Positions 49,806 through 60,298 of a stretch of DNA of 64,000 bases are shown here, piece by piece. The stretch covers positions 2,728,001-2,792,000 of the forward strand of contig CP097573.1 in the NCBI GenBank assembly GCA_000492175.2, in the 5' to 3' direction. The DNA comes from Firmicutes bacterium ASF500. GTDB lineage: Bacteria > Bacillota > Clostridia > Oscillospirales > Oscillospiraceae. Each line of letters opens with the position of its first letter. The first letter of the stretch is position 1. The notes under the pieces were generated by a model. The model was not told the DNA's origin. It saw nothing but the letters and a program-made list of their open reading frames with translations, and did not search any database. The position numbers and the translations under genes are program-made.

Positions 49806-50762
49806 ATGTACTATATTGGTATTGACGTGGGGGGCACCAATCTGGTGGCCGGCCTGGTGGAGGAGAACGGGCACATTATCAACAAGGTGAGCACCCCGGT
49901 GGCCCGGGATATGTCGGCGGAGCAGTTCGGGGCGGAGCTGGTCCGTATGGCCCGGCGGCTGTGCGAGGTGGGCGAGATCGCCCCTGACCAGGTGGAGGCG
50001 GTGGGCGTCGGCCTGCCCGGCGTGGTGGACAACGGGGCGGGGCTCTTCGTCCAGAACCCCAACATGCCCTTCCGGGACAAGAACGTGCCCCTGCGGGAGA
50101 TGTTCCACCGGGAGTGGGATGTGCCCGTCTTTCTGGGCAACGACGCCAACTGCGCTGCCGTGGGCGAGTACTGGGCCGGGGCGGCCAAGGGGTGCGACCC
50201 GGCGGTGATGGTCACCCTGGGCACCGGCATCGGCGGCGGCATGGTGGTGGGCGGCAAGCTGTTCACCGGCTTCGCCAACTCCGGCATGGAGATCGGCCAC
50301 ATGATTATTCAGCCCAACGGCATCCTGTGCGGCTGCGGAAGCCGGGGCTGCTGGGAGCGGTACGGCTCGGCCACCGCCCTGATTCAGCTCACCCAGCTGG
50401 AGATGGAGCGGGACCGGAGCAGCAAGCTGTGGGAACTGGTGGAGGGGGACAGCTTCAAGGTCCAGGGCCGCACCCCCTTCCAGGCCGCCCGGCTGGGGGA
50501 CGCCGCCGCCAAGCGGGTGCTGGCCAACTACCTCCAGGGGCTGTCGGTGGGGATGATTAACCTGGTGAACATCCTCCAGCCCGAGATCATCTGCCTGGGC
50601 GGCGGAGTGAGCAACGCCGAGGACGACCTGCTCCTCAACCCCCTGCGGGAGCTGGTCTGGCGGGGCAGCTTTGACAAGAGCAACCACACCCGCATTGAAA
50701 AGGCCTCTCTGGGCAACGACGCGGGGGTGGTGGGCGCGGCCCTGCTGTGCAATCTGGTATGA
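49806..50762 (+). CDS. ROK-family glucokinase
   Basis: The 318-residue sugar kinase shows the ATP-binding GIDVGGTNLVAGLV (5-18), catalytic GNDANCAA, TLGTGIGGG, and the zinc cluster of ROK proteins (GH at 166-167 region, then CGCGSRGCWERYGS). Glucose is the commonest substrate for this length and motif set, though N-acetylmannosamine or fructose kinases look similar. It is co-transcribed with hprK and precedes an aminotransferase gene, pairing phosphorylation of free sugar with HPr-based control. Confidence 0.92.
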   Translation: MYYIGIDVGGTNLVAGLVEENGHIINKVSTPVARDMSAEQFGAELVRMARRLCEVGEIAPDQVEAVGVGLPGVVDNGAGLFVQNPNMPFRDKNVPLREMFHREWDVPVFLGNDANCAAVGEYWAGAAKGCDPAVMVTLGTGIGGGMVVGGKLFTGFANSGMEIGHMIIQPNGILCGCGSRGCWERYGSATALIQLTQLEMERDRSSKLWELVEGDSFKVQGRTPFQAARLGDAAAKRVLANYLQGLSVGMINLVNILQPEIICLGGGVSNAEDDLLLNPLRELVWRGSFDKSNHTRIEKASLGNDAGVVGAALLCNLV

Positions 50763-50809
50763 CCCCGTCCGCTGAGAGAGACAGAAACGACACGCTGAAA
50801 GGAGCAACG

Positions 50810-52048
50810 ATGAAAGAATTTAAATACGCCGCGGTAAAAGAGGAGTTTGAAAAGTGGAAGGAGCTGGGGCTGTCGCTGAACATCGCCCGAGGCAAGCCCA
50901 GCCTGGAGCAGCTGGAGCTGTCCCGGGACCTGTTCACCGCCCTGGACTTTGACGGCTGCATGGACAACGGCGTGGACGCCCGGAACTACGGCGAGCTGGC
51001 CGGAATGCCCAGCGCCCGGGCCTATTGGGCCGAGCTTCTGGATGTGACGCCGGAGCAGTGCTTCGTAGGGGGCAGCTCCAGCCTGAACATGATGTACGAC
51101 CTGATCGCTAAGGCGTGGAGCAACGGACTGCTCCACAGCGAGGCGCCCTGGTCTCAGCAGAAGGGGATCAAATTCCTCTGCCCCGTCCCCGGCTATGACC
51201 GGCACTTCCGCATTACCGAGTCCTTCGGCATCGAGATGATCCCGGTGCAGATGCGGGACAGCGGCCCGGATATGGGCGAGGTGGAGCGGCTGGCTGCCGA
51301 CCCCAAGGTAAAGGGTATCTGGTGCGTGCCCAAGTACTCCAACCCGGACGGCCATATCTACTCCGACGAGACCATCCGCCGCTTCGCCGCCCTGAAGCCG
51401 GCGGCTCCCGACTTCGTGGTGGTGTGGGACAACGCCTACTGCGTCCACGAGATCCGGGGGGAGTATGTGCCCTTCCCCGACATTTTGAAGCTGTGCGCCC
51501 AGGCGGGGAGCCCGGACATGGTGGTGGAATTTGCCTCCAGCTCCAAGATCACCTTCCCCGGGGCGGGCATGTCGGTGCTGGCGGCCAGTAAGGCCAACAT
51601 CGACTATATCTGCGGTCTGGCCGACGCGCAGATGATCAGCGGCGACAAGGTGAACCAGCTGCGTCAGGTGCGCTTCCTGAAGGACAAGGCCCACACCCTG
51701 AACATGATGAAGCGGCACGCCGATGTCCTGCGCCCCCGGTTCGACGCCTTCCTCACAGAGCTGGACGAGGAGATCAAGCCCCTGGGCATCGCCAGCTGGA
51801 CCAACCCCAGCGGCGGCTACTTCATCAGCATGTACACCCGCCCCGGCTGTGCCCGGCGGACGGTGGAGCTGTGCAAGGAGGCCGGGCTGGTGCTCACCGG
51901 CGCCGGAGCCGCCTACCCCTACGGAAAGGACCCCCAGGACAGTCACATCCGTATCGCCCCCTCCTTCCCCCCGCTGAAGGACGTGGAGCTGGCCGCCAAG
52001 GTGTTCTGTACCTGCCTGAAACTGGCTACCCTGGAGAAAGAGGGATAA
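50810..52048 (+). CDS. Class I-like aminotransferase (PF12897 type)
   Basis: The 412-residue PLP enzyme opens with LNIARGKPSLEQLELSRDL and NYGELAGMPSARAYWAELL, typical of a clostridial aspartate/alanine aminotransferase group. SSSLNMMYDLI binds the phosphate and FASSSKITFPGAGMS includes the PLP-lysine. WDNAYCVHEI contains the aspartate and tyrosine that contact PLP. ATG at 50810 follows GAAAGGAGCAACG. It is 47 bases after the ROK gene. The amino-group substrate cannot be fixed from sequence. Confidence 0.87.
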   Translation: MKEFKYAAVKEEFEKWKELGLSLNIARGKPSLEQLELSRDLFTALDFDGCMDNGVDARNYGELAGMPSARAYWAELLDVTPEQCFVGGSSSLNMMYDLIAKAWSNGLLHSEAPWSQQKGIKFLCPVPGYDRHFRITESFGIEMIPVQMRDSGPDMGEVERLAADPKVKGIWCVPKYSNPDGHIYSDETIRRFAALKPAAPDFVVVWDNAYCVHEIRGEYVPFPDILKLCAQAGSPDMVVEFASSSKITFPGAGMSVLAASKANIDYICGLADAQMISGDKVNQLRQVRFLKDKAHTLNMMKRHADVLRPRFDAFLTELDEEIKPLGIASWTNPSGGYFISMYTRPGCARRTVELCKEAGLVLTGAGAAYPYGKDPQDSHIRIAPSFPPLKDVELAAKVFCTCLKLATLEKEG

Positions 52049-52063
52049 TTTTTTCCGAAACAG

Positions 52064-52091
52064 TTGACAATCCGGAAAAATGTGATACAAT
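52064..52091 (+). promoter_or_regulatory. Sigma-A promoter of the T-box transcript
   Basis: TTGACA (52064-52069), 16 bases, TACAAT (52086-52091). Confidence 0.8.
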
Positions 52092-52097
52092 ATCCCG

Positions 52098-52324
52098 GTA
52101 AAATGCGATGATGGAGCCAAGCGTGTTTCCAGCGGCCCAAAGCGAGGGGGGAGAGTGAAAGCCCCCGGCTGAGACGGAGCGCGCAGGCCACTCCTGAGCG
52201 GCCCGGGACGACCGGGACGGCCTGTCCCCGTGACCGGACTGCTTGAGACGCCCCGCCCGCGGGGATAATCAGGGTGGTACCGTGGAATCTTCCGCCCCTG
52301 ACATGGTGTCAGGGGCGGTTTTTT
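52098..52324 (+). promoter_or_regulatory. T-box leader with terminator
   Basis: The invariant T-box sequence AGGGTGGTACCGTGG is at 52271-52285, and a perfect terminator stem (52292-52302 with 52308-52318) plus TTTTTT follows. Several helices precede it from about 52110. A T-box senses uncharged tRNA by codon-anticodon contact; alaS is the only synthetase gene downstream, so tRNA-Ala is the likely ligand. I could not fix the specifier codon by eye. Confidence 0.93.
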
Positions 52325-52340
52325 GACGGAAGGAGGAAGT

Positions 52341-52766
52341 ATGCGGAAAAAAATTGCCCTTACGCTGGCTGTTTTAGGGGTACTGGTCCTGCTGGCCGGC
52401 TGTAAGGTTTCCGGCAATCCCCTGCCCGAGGGGATGGAGGAGGAGACCGTGCTGGAGCAGGGCCGGGAGGTGGTCGCTATGCTCAACGCCGGGGAGTGGC
52501 AGGAGGTCTACGACCTCCTCCGGTCCGACGCCCAGGAGACCTCCAGCCCGGAGGCCATCCAAGACTATATGGCCCAGCGGCTGGACAAGGCCAAGGCCTA
52601 TGTCAAAGAAACCGAGGCTATGGCTACCGGCCAGAAGCTCAAGGCCACCGGCGAGGAGTACGGCACGGCGGTGATCTACTGCAAGCACGAGAAGAAGAAC
52701 ATCATGTACCGGGTGGCCTACAGCGTTGATATGGAGCTGATGGGCATCGAGGCCAAGGTACAGTAG
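52341..52766 (+). CDS. DUF3887-like lipoprotein
   Basis: The 141-residue protein has a lipoprotein signal (MRKKIALTLAVLGVLVLLAG followed by the lipidated cysteine). The mature part resembles DUF3887: a helix EQGREVVAMLNAGEWQEVYDLL, then a short beta sheet ending VAYSVDMELMGIEAKVQ. ATG at 52341 follows GGAAGGAGGAAGT, 17 bases beyond the T-box terminator, so it is the first gene under T-box control. Its role is unknown. Being placed between the T-box and alaS is odd. Confidence 0.8.
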   Translation: MRKKIALTLAVLGVLVLLAGCKVSGNPLPEGMEEETVLEQGREVVAMLNAGEWQEVYDLLRSDAQETSSPEAIQDYMAQRLDKAKAYVKETEAMATGQKLKATGEEYGTAVIYCKHEKKNIMYRVAYSVDMELMGIEAKVQ

Positions 52767-52790
52767 GTCAATGTCCCGCCCGCAGGCGGC

Positions 52791-52972
52791 CAGCCTCCTT
52801 TCGAAAGGAGGTGCCCCAGTTCGCAAACTGGGGCGGAGGATTGCATTTTGCGCAGCAAAATATACGAAGTATACAAGGTCTTTGCGAATTTTGTTTACTT
52901 CGTATGTTTCGCCTACGGCGAAACGCAATCCTCAGTCAGCTTCGCTGACAGCTCCTTTCGAAAGGAGCCTTT
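52791..52972. repeat. Family B repeat, uninterrupted copy
   Basis: Successive palindromes: CCTTTCGAAAGG, GCCCCAGTTCGCAAACTGGGGC, GGCGAAAC-type arms, CAGCTTCGCTGACAG and CTCCTTTCGAAAGGAG, with CGGAGGATTG and CAATCCTC marking the two inner edges. It lies between the lipoprotein and alaS genes. The rest of the gap holds only the alaS ribosome site. Confidence 0.85.
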
Positions 52973-53017
52973 TGGGAAGAAACCTGTAAAATTTATCATA
53001 TCTTGGAGGTAATCACT

Positions 53018-55702
<2,685 letters not shown>

Positions 55703-55725
55703 GCTGTCGGTTGATTTTCTACCAC

Positions 55726-55982
55726 TGTAGGGGCGGATATTATCCGCCCGCCGACATCGCCTAAACCTGATGGGCGGATAATATCCGCCCCTACAGGGAC
55801 GAACCCCCGCGGGACGTTGTAGGGCGGGACGACTCGGCCCGCCGTCCACGGAGAGCGAGTGCCCTCGGGAGACGGCGCGCCGGGGTCGTCGCGCCCTACA
55901 CGCGTTTACTTCGTATGTTTCGCCTGCGGCGAAGCGCAATCCTCAGTCAGCTTTGCTGACAGCTCCTTTCCAAAGGAGCCTT
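55726..55982. repeat. Composite repeat: A pair, D unit and right half of B
   Basis: A pair at 55726-55795, D unit at 55818-55900, then TTTACTTCGTATG...CAATCCTCAGTCAG...GGAGCC (55904-55982), the right half of B. The same order and spacing occur at 20391-20662. Bases 55983-56093 hold a short segment resembling the 3' end of alaS (GATGGTGGACAATGCTCTGG), but no gene. Confidence 0.85.
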
Positions 55983-56093
55983 GTCCGCTGCGGCGGGGAC
56001 GAGAGATGATGATAAAACGGTTTCCCTACGCTTCCCCAGAACCTCCTGATGGTGGACAATGCTCTGGTCATGATGGACGAGGAGTGATACCAA

Positions 56094-56273
56094 ATGCCGA
56101 CCAATAAAATTCAAACGGGGCTGCGCCTGAATGAAACGACCTATGAGAAAGTAAAAGTGATTTCAACCAGGGAGAAGCGCTCCATGAATAATTTTATCGA
56201 ATTTGTGATACAGCGCTATATCGAGGAGTATGAGTGCAAAAACGGGGAGATTGAGATTCCCCTGGAAGATTAG
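56094..56273 (+). CDS. Small ribbon-helix-helix-like protein (59 aa)
   Basis: ATG at 56094 follows GAGGAGTGATACCAA and opens a 59-residue frame: MPTNKIQTGLRLNETTYEKV, then KVISTREKRSMNNFIEFVIQ and an acidic end. The strand-helix-helix pattern (beta arm around residues 4-12, then helices) with the SMNNFIEFVI helix is the Arc/ParD type. It probably binds DNA as a dimer. No partner toxin is adjacent; the DUF4250 gene follows 17 bases later and may be co-transcribed. Confidence 0.75.
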   Translation: MPTNKIQTGLRLNETTYEKVKVISTREKRSMNNFIEFVIQRYIEEYECKNGEIEIPLED

Positions 56274-56290
56274 GCGAAGGAGGTTTTCCT

Positions 56291-56464
56291 ATGCTTCCCC
56301 AGGACCCCATCATTTTACTCAGCTATGTGAACACCAAGCTCCGGGACGACTACAACAGCCTGGACGAGCTGTGCGCCGCCCTGGACGCGGACCGGGAGGA
56401 GCTTGCCCGCAGGCTGGAGGTCGTGGGCTACACCTACGACGAGGACAAAAACCGTTTTCTGTAA
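56291..56464 (+). CDS. DUF4250 domain protein (57 aa)
   Basis: The frame opens MLPQDPIILLSYVNTKLRDD and ends DEDKNRFL, closely fitting DUF4250, whose members begin LPxDPxxLLSxVNxKLRD and are 55-65 residues long throughout Firmicutes. They look like a small winged-helix or DUF4250-specific helical fold of unknown function. ATG at 56291 follows GGAGGTTTTCCT; the stop overlaps the AAGGAGG of the next gene, 12 bases upstream of its ATG. Confidence 0.85.
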   Translation: MLPQDPIILLSYVNTKLRDDYNSLDELCAALDADREELARRLEVVGYTYDEDKNRFL

Positions 56465-56476
56465 GGAGGAAACGCC

Positions 56477-57736
56477 ATGGGACTGTTCGACAAATTCAAG
56501 AAGCCCAAGGAGTCCCAAGGGCCCCAGCGGGTGAAGGGGGCGGCGATGCTGTTCTGCCCGGAGCCCGACCCCAGGAAGGTGCTGGACCGGGTGGAGGAGC
56601 TGTTCCACATTGAGCATGTGGGCGACCGGAACAACATCACCCTGGCGCAGGACGACATGGAGATCATCCTGCTGGCCGCCTGCCCCGAGGACGAGGGGGA
56701 GAACGGGGAATACGCCAAGAACCAGCTGGAGGGGGTGGCGGGATACGTCTACCAAAACCAGACCGAGCTGGTGGAGATCAAGCGCAACCTGTTCTACCAT
56801 CTGCGCCAGTGCAAGAGCATGATCCAGGCTGTCTACTCCTTCGACAGCGCCAGTCCGGCGGAGACCCAGAAGAAGGAAAAGCAGGTGATGGAGCCCCTTT
56901 ACGACATGACGGAGAAGCTCCAGGGGGTCATCACCTTCGGTGACGGCATGACCCTGCGCGACAGCAAGGGCCAGGTGATTCTGGACAAGGCGGGCAAGAG
57001 CGAGCTGGAGTACTACATGCCATCCGAGGTCCCCGTCCCGGGGAGCTGGGCCGAGGACGCGCTCCCGGAGTACATCGAGCGGCGGGACCGCTCAATGGCC
57101 CTGCTGCGGGACCGGCATATCTACGTCACCCCCTGGCTGCCCCTGCTGTGGGAGCGGGCGGAGGAGCCGGGTCGCACCCTGGAGGAGGTCTGCGGCCGGG
57201 CGGCGGCCCTGCTCATTGTGTCGCTGTATTCCGAGTGCCGGTTGGGGGAGCACATGTCCTATGAAGAGAGCCGGGAATTTGTGGACCCCATTATTGAGGG
57301 CTACGGGGCGGAGGGGTTCTTTTCCCCCGATGAGAAGGCCTATCTGGACGCCCCCAATTCCGATGAGAAGACCCAGATCCAATACGCCTGGCAGTATGAG
57401 AACCTGTGGGTGATGGAGTGGGCCCTGGGCCTCACCGACGACCTGTTCTGGCCCACCCGCATCTGCGACGTGCCCGAGTCCGTCCGGATTATGCGGGAGT
57501 GCCCCACCATGGAGGAGCTGACGGCGGCGGCAAAGCTGCGCCCCCGTGGGGAGCTGCTGGATCAGGCCGACCTGATCTACCGCCTCCACTGGGCCTGCGT
57601 GGACGCCCGGGTGATGGGGATGCCCGCCCCCCAGGAGCTGGAGGACGGCGTGGTCATGGAGCGCCATCGCGCTCTGTTCTGGCTGGCTGGCTGCGACGAG
57701 ATGGGCGGCTGGGACGATGTTGATCTGTCTACCTGA
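56477..57736 (+). CDS. DUF4272 domain protein
   Basis: The 419-residue protein has an N-terminal alpha/beta region (about 20-170, including ILLAACPEDEGENGEYAKNQ) and a C-terminal DUF4272 helical domain from residue 195, marked by ERRDRSMALLRDRHIYVTPWLP, a CGRAAALLIVS helix and QYAWQYENLWVMEWALGL. DUF4272 is widespread but undescribed. It is cytosolic, acidic and without catalytic motifs. ATG at 56477 follows AAGGAGGAAACGCC. It is the last gene of a three-gene unit that ends at a hairpin terminator. Confidence 0.85.
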   Translation: MGLFDKFKKPKESQGPQRVKGAAMLFCPEPDPRKVLDRVEELFHIEHVGDRNNITLAQDDMEIILLAACPEDEGENGEYAKNQLEGVAGYVYQNQTELVEIKRNLFYHLRQCKSMIQAVYSFDSASPAETQKKEKQVMEPLYDMTEKLQGVITFGDGMTLRDSKGQVILDKAGKSELEYYMPSEVPVPGSWAEDALPEYIERRDRSMALLRDRHIYVTPWLPLLWERAEEPGRTLEEVCGRAAALLIVSLYSECRLGEHMSYEESREFVDPIIEGYGAEGFFSPDEKAYLDAPNSDEKTQIQYAWQYENLWVMEWALGLTDDLFWPTRICDVPESVRIMRECPTMEELTAAAKLRPRGELLDQADLIYRLHWACVDARVMGMPAPQELEDGVVMERHRALFWLAGCDEMGGWDDVDLST

Positions 57737-57744
57737 GTACGATA

Positions 57745-57778
57745 ATAGGGACAGCCCTGTGGGGCTGTCCCTATTTGT
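57745..57778. terminator. Bidirectional terminator after the DUF4272 gene
   Basis: ATAGGGACAGCCC (57745-57757) pairs perfectly with 57762-57774, followed by TTGTT. Confidence 0.75.
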
Positions 57779-58109
57779 TAAGTGCGGCGCGGCGTGCATT
57801 TTTGATGCCAGTGAGGGCGGAAATGTCCTTTTTCAGCCAAAATCCCTCCGGCGGAGAGTACCAGCACAGGTCCTTACGCTTTTTGAAGATACGGTATGCC
57901 ATGTCTGAGTTGTCATAGATGTGGCACATGTCGCAGACAGGCACGAGCTTGGGGACCTCCAAATTTTCGCACCCCAACGCGCGCTGGATGTCGTCGGCGT
58001 TGATATATGGAATGCCCTTTGGGCGGAGAATCTCGGTAAACGTGCTCTTGCCGGAGCCGTTCGGCCCCGCGAACACTACGATTTCCGGTTTTTTAATTGA
58101 GGCGCTCAC
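57771..58109 (-). pseudogene. Zeta-type toxin kinase with internal deletion
   Basis: Zeta toxins phosphorylate UDP-GlcNAc and poison wall synthesis. The N-terminal P-loop VVFAGPNGSGKSTFTEIL (Walker A 15-23) and INADDIQRAL are intact, and so is the C-terminal CDMCHIYDNS...YRIFKKRKD. But GCENLE joins directly to VPKLVPVCD at about base 57956. In relatives, roughly 80 residues lie here, including the FETVxST strand and the catalytic/substrate arginine region. The frame is kept, but the enzyme should be inactive. The GTG start at 58109 overlaps the partner gene's end. Confidence 0.7.
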
Positions 58110-58302
58110 TGTATCGTCCCTGTTCCGCCGCGCTGCCCATAGGAGTGATGCTTCCGTCTGGATTTTCCATATAGATTTCTCTGGTTTTAGGGTCAAACCG
58201 GACAATGGGCTGTCCCAAGGCGCGTTTTTTTTGCAGCTCCAGCTTAACGGCCAGCCGCGCGTTTTTGACCAGGATGCTGTCGTCAGGAATTTGATCGGCC
58301 AT
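58093..58302 (-). CDS. Putative antitoxin partner of the zeta-type kinase
   Basis: The 69-residue protein (MADQIPDDSILVKNARLAVK... and VRFDPKTREIYMENPDGS) is a short alpha-plus-beta protein commonly encoded directly upstream of zeta-like kinases in Firmicutes. It overlaps the kinase gene by 17 bases, so both are translationally coupled. It is intact though the toxin is deleted, a common end state when a toxin decays. ATG at 58302 follows AAAGGTGG at somewhat long spacing. Antitoxin function is from context. Confidence 0.6.
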   Translation of the reverse strand: MADQIPDDSILVKNARLAVKLELQKKRALGQPIVRFDPKTREIYMENPDGSITPMGSAAEQGRYSERLN

Positions 58303-58407
58303 CGTCTGTCAACCACCTTTCCGCTTGCGGTATAGCCTTACGCTTACACGTTTATTATACTCAAAAGTCCCCCAAAAGTCCAGCGTTAAAAAATTTCTTC
58401 AACCCTT

Positions 58408-58433
58408 CAACAATTTCCCTTCCCCAATCGTGT
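58408..58433 (+). promoter_or_regulatory. ECF-type promoter of the first sigma/DUF4179 operon
   Basis: CAAC (58408-58411) and GTGT (58430-58433), start-to-start 22 bases, within a longer block alike upstream of the second operon. Confidence 0.55.
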
Positions 58434-58468
58434 AACAGACAGAAGGGACAGAAAGGAGGCGGAGACGG

Positions 58469-58960
58469 ATGGGCGCGTACAGCCGGGAGGAAATCGAGGT
58501 CATTTACCGGCGGAATTTCAAGCTGGTGTATCAGGTTTGCCTGGTGCTGATGAAAAACGCGCCTGACGCCGAGGACGCCGCGCAGACTGTCTTTCGCCGG
58601 GTGATGGAGCGGGGCGAGGTATTTCGTGATCCGGAGCACGAAAGGGCCTGGCTCATCGTCACTGCCCGGAACGAGTGCCGGGACCAGCTGAAGCACTGGT
58701 GGCGCAGGTGCCGGGAGGACGCTTCCGCCTTGGAGACCCTGGCCTGGGAGGAGCCGTCGGACGGCCTGGTCTGGGAGCAGGTGGCCGCTCTGCCGGAGAA
58801 GCACCGGCTGGTGCTGTTCCTACACTACTACCAGGGCTACACCACCGATGAGATTGCCACTACCCTGAGGGAAAATCCCTCCACGGTGCGCTCCCGGCTG
58901 GTCCAGGCGCGGAAAAAGCTGAAATTACGATTGGAGGCGGAGGGCTATGGAACGACGTGA
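58469..58960 (+). CDS. ECF-type RNA polymerase sigma factor (copy 1)
   Basis: A 163-residue sigma factor with region 2 (IYRRNFKLVYQVCLVLMKNAPDAEDAAQTVF, AWLIVTARNECRDQLKHWW) and region 4 (LPEKHRLVLFLHYYQGYTTDEIATTL...STVRSRLVQARKKLK). It is encoded with a DUF4179 membrane protein that it overlaps by 14 bases, the usual sigma / anti-sigma arrangement. ATG at 58469 follows AAAGGAGGCGGAGACGG. The promoter motif upstream suggests autoregulation. It has a close paralogue at 60299. Confidence 0.93.
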   Translation: MGAYSREEIEVIYRRNFKLVYQVCLVLMKNAPDAEDAAQTVFRRVMERGEVFRDPEHERAWLIVTARNECRDQLKHWWRRCREDASALETLAWEEPSDGLVWEQVAALPEKHRLVLFLHYYQGYTTDEIATTLRENPSTVRSRLVQARKKLKLRLEAEGYGTT

Positions 58961-60080
58961 CTTGAACCGTATGTTTGACGGCCTTGCTCCCACCCGGGAG
59001 CAGGAGGAAGCTGTGCTGGGCTGCCTTCTCCAGACGGAAAGGAAGGACAGACCGATGAAAAAATTGAAAAAGCTGACTGTGGCGGCCATCGCCGCCGCGC
59101 TGATGGTCATCTCCTGCGCCGCCGCCGTGGTGACGGGGATTGACCAGCGGCTGATCGACTACTTCGGCGGCGGAGAGCAGGTGGAAGAGGTGCTTCTGCC
59201 CAGCGCTATGGCGGTGGATGTCTCCGCCGAGGATAACGGGGCGGTGTTCCATGTCACCCAGGTACTGCGGGACCGATATTCCATTGCGGTGGCTGCCGAC
59301 TTCACCGCCCCCGAGGGGACTGTGCTGGATGTGAACGGACCGGACCGGGAGCTCAACCATTTTGGAGATGTCGGGAAGATATGCTTCCTGAATGAGGCGG
59401 GAGCGCCGGTGGAGGTGTCTGCTTACCGCTGTAAATGGTATTCATTGGACGATGGATACCCGAAGGATAACCGTCTGTCCCTGCTGTATTACCTGGACGT
59501 TCCGGGGGGGCTGGATTGGGAAGTCTCCTCTCTGGTCCTGGATACGGAAAATCTGACGGTTTTTGATTGGACAGATGTAGACTTTCATACGTTCTATACC
59601 GGAAACTGGCCTCTGGAGATCCCCTTGCCCCAGGCGGATATGGGCTGTACTCAGCAGTTTGACCAGAGAGTGGGCGAACTGGATGGGTCGGCTATCCGGC
59701 TGAAGGAGGTCTATCTGTCACCGATCACCATGATGGTCATCCTTGAGCGAGAGAAGGATTTTTCTGTTGATTTTTCGACGGAGGAAGGGACACGGCAGTC
59801 GATGCGCTGGGCCTTTGCCCTGGACGGCGAGCACTTCGCCGCGACCAACGGCTATGAGCCCGCCGTTGACCGTGCAATCCTTACTGACCGGGACGGGAAT
59901 GAAATTCCGATGGAATGTACAAACGGCTCTGCCGATATGGCGAACCTGAACCAGTATCACCATCTCTTCCGCCTGACCCAGGCCACCGATATGTCTCAGC
60001 TCCAAGGCGGCAGGCTCACCCTGCGCGTCGGAGACGGAAGCGTGGATATCCCCTTGGACAATCTGGTCCCGGCGGAATAA
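58947..60080 (+). CDS. DUF4179 membrane protein, probable anti-sigma factor (copy 1)
   Basis: The 377-residue protein has a cytoplasmic N-terminal part (1-45, RLxPTREQEEAVLGCLLQTE) that should hold the sigma factor, one membrane helix (about 47-68, AAIAAALMVISCAAAVVTG), and a large extracytoplasmic beta-rich DUF4179 domain. This is the layout of one-helix anti-sigma factors that sense envelope state. Its N-terminal 60 residues are nearly identical to copy 2 at 60780, while the outer domains have diverged, so the two may sense different signals. Confidence 0.82.
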   Translation: MERRDLNRMFDGLAPTREQEEAVLGCLLQTERKDRPMKKLKKLTVAAIAAALMVISCAAAVVTGIDQRLIDYFGGGEQVEEVLLPSAMAVDVSAEDNGAVFHVTQVLRDRYSIAVAADFTAPEGTVLDVNGPDRELNHFGDVGKICFLNEAGAPVEVSAYRCKWYSLDDGYPKDNRLSLLYYLDVPGGLDWEVSSLVLDTENLTVFDWTDVDFHTFYTGNWPLEIPLPQADMGCTQQFDQRVGELDGSAIRLKEVYLSPITMMVILEREKDFSVDFSTEEGTRQSMRWAFALDGEHFAATNGYEPAVDRAILTDRDGNEIPMECTNGSADMANLNQYHHLFRLTQATDMSQLQGGRLTLRVGDGSVDIPLDNLVPAE

Positions 60081-60216
60081 AAGCCTCCCTTGCGAAAGGG
60101 AGGGGGACCGCCGCCGAAGGCGGTGGTGGAGGGATTCCGTTTTATGGCAGACTCCCAATCAACGGAATCCCCCCGCCCCTTCGGGGCACCCCCCTTTCAC
60201 AAGGGGGGCTTTTTTC
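60081..60216. repeat. Family C composite palindromic repeat, doubling as terminator
   Basis: CCTCCCTTGCGAAAGGGAGG, CCGCCGCCGAAGGCGGTGG and GGATTCCG...CGGAATCC arms, then CCCCCCTTTCACAAGGGGGG followed by TTTTTT. A related partial copy lies at the window end. It separates the two sigma operons. Confidence 0.75.
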
Positions 60217-60237
60217 TGCAAAAATTTTTATTCTCTC

Positions 60238-60263
60238 CAACATTTTCAGTTCTTCGATTGTGT
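60238..60263 (+). promoter_or_regulatory. ECF-type promoter of the second sigma/DUF4179 operon
   Basis: CAAC (60238-60241) and GTGT (60260-60263), the same 22-base offset as in copy 1. Confidence 0.55.
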
Positions 60264-60298
60264 TATAAATAGAGGGAACAGGAAGGGAGGCGTTGTCC

